A DNA stretch of 64,000 nt from Suillus spraguei (taxonomy: Eukaryota > Basidiomycota > Agaricomycetes > Boletales > Suillaceae). Location: positions 16,247 to 80,246 of the forward strand of contig JABCPU010000312.1 of assembly GCA_016800925.1 (NCBI GenBank), given 5' to 3'. Positions 45,809 to 55,777 of the stretch are shown here, in pieces. Each line of letters opens with the position of its first letter. Positions within the stretch are counted from its first letter, which is position 1. The position numbers and the translations under genes were made by a program. The notes below the pieces were generated by a model that saw only the letters and a list, made by a program, of their open reading frames with translations, did no database searches and had not been told where the DNA came from.

Positions 45809-48004
45809 TGTTACAAGAACACCTTCTTGCGCCCCTCCTATCATTTTTCCTCCTATGCATCACCATCTACACTTGTCCCGATGAGGCCTCCATCCTTGTT
45901 CTCTGCTACCTTGTCTGGCTTGCCCTCATCACTCCTTACCTCACCTACGCCTGTCTCCTCCATTGTCGCTGAATGCACATTCCTTGCACATCTTTTGCCT
46001 TCTTTGTGCACTTCGCGCTTCAAGCACCTCTTCTGCTCTCATCGCCTCTCCCTGCGCTTCAACATGTGCCACCCCTTGGTTCATGGAGATAGCCTGCTGG
46101 CTCTCAAACAACGACTGGTATTGTTTTATGCCTTATCATCTTTCCCTTATCTTTTCTTGACTCATGCGTCGCCTCATTGGTTCATACCCTTTATACCTTT
46201 GGCTCCGCACCTATGACTCCCTTTCACACATGTGTGCTTTCATTGGTTCATATGCCTCTGACTCATCCCTGAGCATGTGTCATCTTACTGGCTATCTGAC
46301 CTCATATTTAATCTAGCAATAATTACATATTCGTGCTCCATTTCAATCTTATGTATAAATACACACAGATAGCCTTTGTACTTCTTTAACTTGAATCTAC
46401 TTGATCTCCGGCCCTGAACTTCCTTTCAATAAGCTTTCCATAAGCTTATTGTCCATATTTGAACTTCATAGAAGCTCATTGCTTCTACATCTTTGATCAT
46501 CAAGAAACCTCATCTCTGTGATGTGGGTCGTGAGACAGCACATGACGCCCACCTCTGACCAATACAACTAGTGCACTCCATGCTAGGAGACTGATACACA
46601 TGGGCCGCCACTCTTTATAGAGCGCCTGTTGCAGATACCACTCAAGTTCCTTAGTGTCTGGCTGTTACGACCATGCAAAACCAGAGATTAGTAAGAAGTC
46701 CTGGTCTTACATGGGGTTGTACCGGAGGGTTGTAAGTCAAAGGGGCTTGGCCTCAGCTCGTACGCTGTGCCCCTTACCCGAGTATGTGCCCTTAATTTCA
46801 GATGAAGTCCAAGGGAGAGTTCTGGTGGAGTCCGGATGGAGGGTCCGGACGAACTCTAAGGCAGGATAGCTCGACAGAGCTCTGATGGACTTCCGGATGA
46901 GTGCGGGAATGCGCCGGAACTATTTCTGGAAGGTAGGGAGTAATGGTAACACTACTGGAACAAGTTCCAAGTCGAACAGATGAAGGATGGTCCGCTGGAC
47001 AAAGTCCAGGGCAGGATAGGAGCAGAGCTCTGGAGGGAAAGATGATTCATAGATGTCAGAGGATAGGATAGGATGGATCCGGAGGACTAGGGGTCCAAAG
47101 GTCCGGAGCTCGGAGGAGCGGGAGGGAGCGGAGGAGCGGATGATTGGATGATTGGATGATTGGATGATCATATGAGCATAGCTCTGTGGATCTTAGAGGA
47201 AGTGTTGGCTACTAGAGAGGAGTAGGTCTGAATATGGTGTAGAGATAGTATAGACTACTCCGGACAAGGTCCGGAATAGAAACAGACAGTATAAGACTAC
47301 CAATGGTAGAGTCGGAGGTGAAACAGATGATAGACGGAGATGGACGAATCCGAAAAGATTATATGACATAGGATCAAAGCTCCGGCCTAGGGAGTGATCC
47401 CATAGGCCTGAGTCGGAAGCTTACAAGGGCCGGAGCCCAAGTGCAAGAACGGAGATGGAGTTATATAGACATGATAACAGGATACAGAGTAATCAAAGGA
47501 ATATACAGAAGTAGGAACAATAATCAGACTAAGGTCTGCAGGAGTTGTACTACAAGTTTATATACTGTAGGAGCATGCTGGAGGGTAAGTACGGATAGTC
47601 CGAGGCTATGTCTGAAGCATACGGAAACACATTAGTAAGTACAGCGGGACATAAGGCTATGAACTCGGAGATGAAGCTCGTATGAAATACTTATCAAGAC
47701 AGAGGCAGAGATCACCGAGAACTGGAAGCACAGAGATACCCAGAAGCCGGAGACACAGGTATATTCTAAAAGGGGTAATGCGCAGGTGCGTGGGAATAGT
47801 TCGGATATGAACTCGGATCGGATATGGACACGGATCGGATATGGACATGGATGGATATGGATTGGAGTGGATGGGTGGATCAGATATGTGAACTGGATTG
47901 GATGGGTGGATCAGATATGTGTAGGTTGGGTGTCTGGATGTCCATGGATTGGATTTGATCTAGACCTGAATGTACGGTATATGACACTGGCTAGGTTGCT
48001 AACA
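45809..48004 (+). repeat. Solo LTR, family C, itself interrupted
   Basis: Starts TGTTACAAGAACACC and ends GGTTGCTAACA, with a family B LTR inserted at 46663-47986. It is flanked by a perfect 5-bp duplication ATGTC (45804-45808 and 48005-48009). It contains the same TATAAAT and ACTTGAATCTA promoter elements as the copy at 26914. Confidence 0.92.
46663..47986 (-). repeat. Solo LTR, family B, nested in the family C LTR
   Basis: 1,324 bp, TGTTACGACC .. GTATATGACA, flanked by a perfect 5-bp duplication CTGGC (46658-46662 and 47987-47991). Rich in TCCGGA-like words and with short tandem arrays (GGATGATT near 47135-47168; GGATCGGATATGGACA-like units near 47815-47935). Orientation is inferred from the family B element at the right edge of the window. 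Confidence 0.9.
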
Positions 48005-48030
48005 ATGTCCCTGATCTTGAACCATCTTGC

Positions 48031-48468
48031 TGTTATGAACTGGGATAGTTCTTAACACGCAAACTCAGAAGAGAGCTTTCAGGTGTGGACTCTGACTGAT
48101 GCACAAGAGCAAAGGTTTGACATACAAGACTTGGCTAAGTCAAGTACAAGATCAAGAATAGAGACTAAGGCTAAGGAGTGCTTAGACTTAGAGATGATTC
48201 AGACGACTAAGGTTGGAGACCTTAGTAAAAGGATTTCTGAGGTAAAACCCAGTAAGATTAAAGTAAGGAATACAAGTGTAATGAAATGTGCTTAAATAAG
48301 CCAATATGTGCGCACAGACCAAGAGAGATATGAGAATGTAAGTGCATATCCTGAAGAGGAAGGCAGCTATGGTACAGACACATTGAGTGTATGAGTCAAG
48401 AGACATGTCACATGATATAAAAAGTACGAGCGAAGAGAAAATGAATAGGGGCACATACTACTGTAACA
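48031..48468 (-). repeat. Solo LTR, family A, in the Gag-like gene
   Basis: 438 bp, diverged family A LTR (TGTTATGAACTGGG .. ACTACTGTAACA), flanked by a perfect duplication CTTGC (48026-48030 and 48469-48473). Confidence 0.92.
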
Positions 48469-48754
48469 CTTGCCCACCCGTGCCCAGATTTATATACTTC
48501 AATAACCTCCAAAAACATCCTTCACCATATGATCTCAATCCTGACTACTCTCTTGTCGGGACACCATACTCCCCTGACAGCTTCAACCCATCAGCAAACT
48601 AGGGGGGGCTTGTACACATTTGTACAGATTCACAGACCCTACAGCTAAGTCCCTGTTGTACAGGCCTGTGGGACCTGTGGATTTTGGAGCACAAATGCCA
48701 AAAGAAATGTCATGTGATATATTACATGTCACATCACCTGATTAACTTCACACA

Positions 48755-48965
48755 TTATAATTTGAAATCAGTAGGAATTGAACCCAAAACCTCTGCAATC
48801 CAATTGAGTGTTCTTTTTTTTAATAATCCTATTTATTGTCTTCCTGGGGCAGCGCCTGATGTAGACAGTACATGCTATGTGCTATTGACTAAGATCATTT
48901 TGACGTTGGTATAATTGAGGACCATTGGCTAATTGAGTGTTCTTACCATTAAGCCACATGACCAA
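48755..48965 (-). repeat. tRNA-like sequence split by a small retro-insert
   Basis: On the minus strand an A-box-like TGGCTTAATGG and a B-box GGTTCAATTCC lie in the right order. Between them a 115-bp insert (48816-48930) is flanked by a 14-bp direct repeat AATTGAGTGTTCTT (48802-48815, 48931-48944). In the minus sense the insert ends in AATAAA .. and a poly(A) run. Looks like a short retro-transposed RNA in a tRNA-derived element. Confidence 0.6.
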
Positions 48966-49856
48966 TGATATATCTCAACAATAATAGCAATATATGCCAA
49001 AGTAATGTCACATGTCCAAAAATGCGAAAATTCCAATCCATATATTCAATACACCACTACATATTCTATTTACTACTACAAAAATTCTAGTTACATTGGC
49101 TTGATATACTTGTAGGTGAATACTTTATTTAATATATACAAGGATGTGCCTTTGGTTGGCTCAAAGTTGTTAGATTTTATAGTAATAAGTCATGAAAAAC
49201 AATATTTGCGCAGTCTTGCTTCTCATTAATCTCTCTGAATAGACACGAAGTATCCTCGAAGTCAGTGGTTGCTGCTATGAGTCTGAGAGAATATCAATTT
49301 TCAGAGGTGTCTTCTCCAATATGATCCATGAAAGCTGTGAATTGTGGGTTTCCCATGCTCCTGATGGCAGTGTTGAGGCTCATAACTCGAATATTTTGCC
49401 ATAGTGCTGATGACTTTACAGATGCTGCGAGAGTAGCTGTTTCTCCTGCTCCACTGATGATTGGTCCAGATTGTCAAAGTCTCTCAAACCTATGAAGGTA
49501 TTCTTCCAAATGGTATCTGCTGACGATTGCAGATCATATGGCAGATTTCATCAACACTTTCTCAAGCCGCTCTGTTGGCAGCAGGAAGTTCATCCCAAAT
49601 GATTGCTGTCACATTTCAAATGAGATCTGCATGAGGCGAGTGAGGGTGAATGGAGCTATGTAAGTTGACGTTGTCATCAGTTACTGGGATTCCAAACATC
49701 ATATGATGTGCAGTGCATCCACAGTCATATACAGTTGCACACAATGCACTGCTTCTGACAATGAGTACTATTTGATCCTGTGCACACAGTATTGATGAGA
49801 GTGCTTTCACCAAAAAACATTTTCCCTTGACCTGGTCATCCTTTGATGAAAAAGAA

Positions 49857-51309
49857 GTGCCCCTATTTATTTTCCTCTGTTCCCCTTTTACTTTGTATAT
49901 CACATGATCTGTTTACTTGTTTCTTGGCCAGTTTAGCATACATATATACTAAACCTTTGACTCACACGTCTCAACACATCCATATGACACATGCCTTCCT
50001 TATTAGGATACACAGTTACAATCTCACAGTTACTTGGTCTGTATGCACATATGACCCTATTCAAGCACAGTGAATTATGCTTGTATTCTCCACTTTAATC
50101 TTACTGGGTTTTACCTGGAATCTCCTTTGCTAAGGACCCCCAATCCTTAGTTGTCTGAATTGTCTCTAAGTCTAAGCACTCCTTAGTCTTAGTCTCTATT
50201 CTTGATATCGTACTTGACCTCAGTCTCATACAACAAACCCTTGATTGCCTAAGGAATGCTGTAAAGATACAACCTAGCCTGAGCTGTAGATAAACTATGG
50301 CCTAAGCTAGTATGTGAGTCTTGCGCTTCTCCTAGTCTGCTTGACTTGCTAAGGCAAGAACATTCAACCTTAAAGGGGGATGCCTGTTAGTATAGTCAAG
50401 ATAATGTCAAACAAAAGTGTAAGAGTGGTGCTGCAGTTAGCAGTGAGTTGCTGCAGTCAGTGATGATGCTGCGGAACTAGTGTCATAAGTAGTGGTGGTA
50501 GTAGTGACTATAACATTGCCTCCGAGTAGCATTGAGTGAGCGGCAATGAGCAGTAGCAGTATAGTGTGAGCGGTGAAGAAGAAACAAGAATGTCAACTGC
50601 AGTACTTTCAGCAGTAAAGTAGCAGTTGGTGCAAAGTCAAGTCAAATAGGAGTCAATAGCTTAGCAGTATGGCAGCGGTAACAGTGAATGAATGATATCA
50701 ATTAACAAGCAGTAAAGGAAATTAAAGACTAAGTCTACTACTGGGTGGTTCCAGAGCTAGACACTAATCCTAACCTATAGTATGGTGAAAATGAGGTATC
50801 ATATATGTGCAGGCTGTCAAGTGTTTATATCCTATTTCGTATGTACTCAGGATGTATAGGCAAGATCAGTAGTGCTCAGGTGAGGTCACCGCTGGTATGT
50901 AACATAGTGTGAGGCAACTGCGGCATGAGGCAACATGTAATAAGGCTTGCCATGGAATCAGTGATAAATAGTCATGTACAAACTACACACCAAATGAAGC
51001 TATGTGGACAAGGCAAGGACATGGATGGACATCAGCTTGAAAAATGTGGACTGGCAAGTTGGTATGGTATGCAGTAAGCGTGTGATGCTGGCGGCTTGTA
51101 CCAAAGGGGCAAGACAGCCGTAGACAAGTGGTGCCTTCTATAGACATGAGACATGTGTCAAAAGATAGGGTTTTAGGTCAGAGTCAATATGTTCATCACA
51201 ATGTGTTCCTTAGTCAATCACCTCGTTCTCTTTTGAATGTTGTAGAAACTCCCAATGACTGTCAGTGTCTTTTCACTGTTGTTGGTCAATGTTATCCCAG
51301 TTTGTAACA
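49857..51309 (+). repeat. Diverged family A LTR in the Helitron, carrying a family D insert
   Basis: Family A LTR sequence runs from GTGCCCCTATTTATTTTC (49857, first about 17 bp lost) to about 50259 and resumes at 51201 to the end CAGTTTGTAACA at 51309. TATA (CCTATTCAAGC) is degraded. No matching duplication at the outer ends. Confidence 0.75.
50260..51200 (+). repeat. Family D repeat (probable solo LTR)
   Basis: 941 bp, TGTAAAGATACAACC .. GTTCATCACA, inserted in a family A LTR. The flanks are AATGC and (A)ATGT, both derivable from the intact LTR word AACGC. Homologous to 24873-25112 (minus) and 53295-53877 (minus). No ORF. Confidence 0.65.
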
Positions 51310-53294
51310 CATATTGTTGACTTGTGCTTTAAATACTGTGTGATTGTGACGCAGATAGCATTTTTCATTGTAGACTTCGATGGACTGTCTGAGAGGGGAT
51401 GGAAGGCCAAAGTCAGTGAGGTGTCTTCCTGATTGAGACACTAGATCATCAATGGTCCACAGTGAGAATTCATAACCATTAATCTGGTCTCTGAGCCTCT
51501 GGATGTGGTCAATGGAAATCAATTCATGAAATTCCATCCAAAGTGACATGGCTGCATAACATTGGAGGATGACTTGTGAGAAGAGAAATTGGAGTTGAGC
51601 AGGAGTGCGGAGGGATTCAATGGCTTCACAGAGTGCAGGACATCCTTCATTTTCATTATCAAATAGTCCAAGGTCACAGGCTGCTTCATGGAAGGTATTG
51701 AAAATTTGTCCATGAATTGTGCCAAGATCGATGAAAGAAAGTACAGGTCAGTGGAGTAGCAGAGCACGAAGGTAGAAAGGCTCTCCAGACTGAATGGATA
51801 CAGTCTGAATGTGAGCCACTTTTTCCGAATGAACTCATCTGGATGCTTTCTTTCGAATGATGCCTTCTCTTTGTCTTTCAGGATAATCACTAGGCATGAG
51901 TTCATTATCTTCAATGTATGGGTAGAGTACAAATTGTTTAAAATAATCTTCATAATGAAGTTCAGCAAGTTCAATTGCTCATAGAAAATAACAATTTGAA
52001 AGGGATGTTGATGATCTCTCTCCTCCTTGTCGATGAAATTGAGAAATGTTTAATCCAGGTAAATGAATCAGAAGACTTGTAACTGAGGGTTCCTTTTGAG
52101 TGACCTCGAAGTTGAGAATACACCATGCTGCTTCTGGTGCTGATAAGAATCTTCCTTTTTGATAGTCATGAATCTCATTCAATGGCACTGGCTCATCATC
52201 ATTGATATCTTCCTCAATGGTGAAATGTGCAGTGTCTGGACCTTTGTAGAGATATTTGTAAAGATAACTGAACACTTTGGCTGTATAGACCACCTCAAAG
52301 TGAAAGTGGCAATCAGCAAAAGTGAGTAAGGTTCCACCCATATGTCCTCATCTTCATGTCAATGCCAGTGAATTCTCCCATGTTCATCAATTGTCGTGGA
52401 TTGCTGTTTACACTGAGAAAATTCATAGATGCATTGACCATCTCGATTGCATCTGCTACCGAGTTGAGTCAGATGATCATGACCATGCAGCATGTATTTC
52501 TCTACTTTTTCATGAAGGAAGGGTTGTTGCATGGAAGCTCAACACATATGATAGTGTCAAGGAATTCCAGAGGTAGTTCTGGTTCCACCTAACAATGAAG
52601 TAAAGATTATCAGTATTCAGACTTTCTGAAGCAACTATTTGTCAAGTGCCCTACCTTGGTGATTATATGTGCATGAGGAAATCCCCGTTTTTGAGATCCA
52701 ATGACCTTGATCATGTATTTCTTGGTTCCAAATGATGTTCAGAGAACATGCAGAACTTTCTCTAGATGTGATTTAAAGACTCTCACAACTATAATTGGGA
52801 TATCCAAAGCAGTTTGCCCTGGTTCTAGCCATTCTTGTACTTCTGGCCACTCAGGTTTGAATGTCATTGTGCAGAAAAACATAGGCTTTCCAAATTTGCA
52901 GCCAAGAGTCATTGCATCTCCTGTTTGCTCAGAAGACCAGGATTGTGAACCAATGAAGCTGGCAGGCAGTTTGATTTCTGGGTTGAACTCTTCCTCATTG
53001 TCTTCATAATTCCCACCTGCAATAGCCTCGTTGGCATAAACTTCATGTCCCTGATAATGCTGTTCATGTTGTATGTAAGCCAGTCATTGTTCTTCTGTGC
53101 ATGAATACATATCAACCACATATTCACAGGTTAGGCATCCAAAGATTGTGAACTGATTGTCGTCATTAGCAAGCAGACAACTGTGATACCACTCAATTTG
53201 CGACAGTTGTGGTACTTCAGGTAGATCATTGGTTCCCCATCCAATATCAGCATATGGGAACAAAAGAACATAGTGTAGAGGTTCATAGTGCTGT

Positions 53295-53877
53295 TGTAAC
53301 GAACATATTGGCACTGGGCTTAAAACTCTATCTTTTGACACTCGTCTCACATCTATAGGAGTTACCACTTGTCCATGGCCGTCTTACCCCTTTAGCATTG
53401 CTGGCGGCATTCCATGCTTACTGCACACCGTACCGATTGCCGCACCACATTCCATGTACCGATGTCCTCCCATGTCCTTGCCACATCTGCATAGCTCCAT
53501 TTGGTGCGTTGTTTGTTTTATGTTCGTTATCACTGATTCCATGGCAAGTCTTATTACATGTTGCCTCATGCCACAGCACCTCACACTATGTTTACATATG
53601 GCGGTTACTATACTTGAGTGCTACTGATCTTGCCTAGAGCATTCCGAGTACATACAATTTAGGATATAAGCACTGCGCACCCCGCATGATACGATACCTG
53701 ATTTTACCCCTTTGCACATACTATAGGTCAGGATTATTGTCTAGCTCTGGATCTACCCAGTAGTAAACTCAGTCTTTAAAGTTCCTTATCGCTTGTTAAT
53801 CAATTATGCTCATTCTCTGTTACCGCTGGCATACTGCTGGACTTTTGATTGCTGTTTTGACTGAACTTCTCATGCAC
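53295..53877 (-). repeat. Family D repeat, cut by a family A LTR
   Basis: In the minus sense it ends GTTCGTTACA at 53295, matching the end of the 50260-51200 copy. The match runs right to 53877, where a family A LTR begins. Confidence 0.7.
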
Positions 53878-53988
53878 TGTTACAATCATACGTGCCCCTA
53901 TTCATTTTCTCTCTGTTTCCTTACTTGTATATCATGTCACATGACTCTGACTCATATGCTCAACACATCTGTACTATAGTTGCCTTCC
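53878..53988 (+). repeat. Family A LTR, first 111 bp
   Basis: TGTTACAATCATACGTGCCCC to TGCCTTCC, then cut by the start of a family B LTR. The rest would lie beyond the window. Confidence 0.88.
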
Positions 53989-54286
53989 TGTTAAGACTGT
54001 ACTCAAGGGTAGAGAGATCCGAAGGGCTTTGGCCTCAGTTCGTGCACTGTGCCCCTTTCTCGAGTAATGCCCCTTTATTTCAGGGAGGAGTTATTTGTCC
54101 GAAGACCTGGAAGGAGTTGCGTGATGGATCCGGGTGCCCGAAGGTATCGGATATGGTACGTCTGAAGGTTATTCGGAACGCAAGGAGAGGACAGAGGTTA
54201 AGGCTAGTCTTGGAACGAGTTCCTAACTAGAAACTGACGGAGGTAGACTATCCGAAGATAGAGTCGGAGATATAGACTATAGGAAT

Positions 54287-54761
54287 TGTTACAGTTGTAC
54301 GTGCCCCTATTCATTTTCCCTTTGTTTCCTTACTTGTATATCATGTCACATGACTCTGACTCATATGCTCAACGCATCTGTACAACACATGCCTTCCTTA
54401 TTAGGATACGCAGTTACGTTCTCACGGTTACTTGGTCTGTGCGCACATATTGGCCTATTTAAGCACAGTGTACTTGTAGTAGATTCCCTACTTTAATCTT
54501 ACTGGGTTTTACCTGGAATCTCCTTCGCTTAGGTCTCCAACCTAAGTCATCTTGAATCGTCTCTAAGTCTAAGCACTCCTTAGTCTTAGTCTCTATTCTC
54601 GTAGAACCTCTTAGACTTGTCTTTGAGGCCAGACCCTTGATCGTACTCGGAATGCGTTCCTTGTACTTTCACCTTGTCCTCTTTTGGGCATTGTAAGAAC
54701 TTCCCAGCAGACCGACTGTGTTTTCTCACTGTCGCTGGTGACGCCACCCCAGTTCGTAACA
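54287..54761 (+). repeat. 5' LTR of family A copy 2
   Basis: 475 bp, TGTTACAGTTG .. CAGTTCGTAACA. TATTTAA at 54456-54462 and predicted transcript start ACTTTAATCTT at 54490-54500. Confidence 0.95.
54456..54500 (+). promoter_or_regulatory. LTR promoter of family A copy 2
   Basis: TATTTAA box and, 34 bp downstream, ACTTTAATCTT, which is the exact complement of the primer-binding site 54763-54773. Same spacing as in copy 1. Confidence 0.6.
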
Positions 54762-54762
54762 A

Positions 54763-54773
54763 AAGATTAAAGT
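54763..54773 (+). other. Self-complementary primer-binding site (copy 2)
   Basis: AAGATTAAAGT one base after the LTR, identical to copy 1 although the following leader has diverged. Confidence 0.65.
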
Positions 54774-54940
54774 CTATCTGATCATCGACTATCTAGTCTT
54801 CGACCCTGAACCTTGATCGATTAGATCAACAGACTAGCGTATGCGTACGCTGAGCAGATTGTCAAGAGAAGCCCTAACGGACAGCAAGACAGCGTGTGTA
54901 GGCACCGAGAAAGTATAACTCATCAGACGAATCATCAAAC

Positions 54941-55777
54941 ATGGCGACCAAAGAATTTGAATACAAGATCGGTCAACCAAAAGGTTTTGATGGAGATCGC
55001 GATAACTCTCGCAAGTTTATTCAGTCGTGCAACTTGCACTTTGACATCAACGAAAAGCTTTACACTACCGACAAACAGAAGATCATTTTCATAACATCCT
55101 TTATGACAGAAAAAAATGCCAAATCCTGGAAAGAGCAATTCCTCGACCATGCTCAATCAACCAACACTTCTGGACAAAAAGTTGGTTATGGGACAATGGC
55201 GGATTTTATGAAAAGTTTCAAAGAAGCCTTCGAACCGGTGGATACCAAAGGAACCGCACTTACGAAACTCAGGGACCTCAAACAAGGAACTGGAGATCTT
55301 CACACCTATATTGCTGATTTCGAGGCACTTGCAGCCAAGGCTCATATCACTGATAATGCAACAAAGATCCAATTCTTCCAAGATGGCCTGAATTGGGGTA
55401 TCCTTACAAAGCTTTTCGCACTAGGAGATGTTTCAGAAGTATTCTGAGACGTTGTTCTGCAATGCATGTCCATTGACAATTCCCATCATCGTCTCCAAGC
55501 CATGAGGACACGTCATGCTCCACAACAGAAGAAGAAGAACTACAGAAATGCACGATACATCCCTAATCGAGACTCCAATGCAATGGTCGTAGATCGAATC
55601 TCCGATATGGAGAGATCCGAATGCATGAAGAAGGGGCAATGTTTCGGGTGCAAGAAGACAGGACATCGCATTCATAATTGTCCTGATAGAAAGAAGAAGA
55701 CCCCACTCTGACAAACCGAAGTCAAAGAAGGAGAAGATGATGAAGAAACAGTAAGACGGATTGTCGCGGATTTTTGA
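54941..55777 (+). pseudogene. Gag of family A copy 2
   Basis: Starts MATKEFEYKIGQPKGFDGD. The capsid-like region is open to a TGA near 55445 (SEVF-stop-DVVLQC). The knuckle CFGCKKTGHRIHNC follows, then a CGA to TGA stop at 55709-55711, and an acidic tail (EGEDDEETVRRIVADF) ending at the TGA 55775-55777. That stop lies in the same T5 run as in copy 1. Confidence 0.88.

Larger units (their letters stand above)
44429..48602 (+). pseudogene. Gag-like zinc-knuckle gene interrupted by LTRs of three families
   Basis: Protein part MSNAALQLLRDVGNTN (44608) through DPLTWQEAFQHYL, IGDTQAIKYWTSHFTML, KFDIETRQSYTLCPHKH to a CCHC knuckle CIICGRTGHHFSAC and a second Cys/His group (CIGFNLNNPQFQC .. HLCSFCKRAEHG). 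This layout is seen in Gag-like proteins of fungal retroelements; the exact class (possibly DIRS-like) is not certain. Several frame changes exist (near 44608, 45144, 45233, 45400, 45600). The gene is cut at 45808 and 48030 by LTRs; after removing them with their duplications the frame runs on (HFLVHVPDLEPSCPPVPR) to the stop at 48600-48602. Confidence 0.6.
49190..53294 (-). pseudogene. Helitron Rep/helicase, decayed and interrupted
   Basis: Minus strand, right to left: Helitron-like N domain with YEPLHYVLLFPYADIGWG, QIEWYHSCLL, FTIFGCLTCEYVVDMYS, ASFIGSQSWSSEQ, PMFFCTMTFKPEWPEVQEW, GQTALDIPIIVVRVFKS, then FSYLYKYLYKGPDTAHF and GRFLSAPEAAWCILNFEVTQ. Then a LTR block (49857-51309). Then PIF1-type helicase sequence: KCFLVKALSSILCAQDQIVL in the Walker A region (GKT degraded), TAHHMMFGIPVTDDNVNLHS and IIWDELPAANRAALE (Walker B DE). 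The part between is lost. Helitrons replicate by rolling circle; this copy has many frame changes and no intact ends were found. Confidence 0.8.

Noticed and set aside
46663..47986. Host satellite or gene spacer with GGAT repeats
   Set aside because: TG..CA ends, a perfect CTGGC duplication and homology to the 3' LTR at the right edge show it is a solo LTR.
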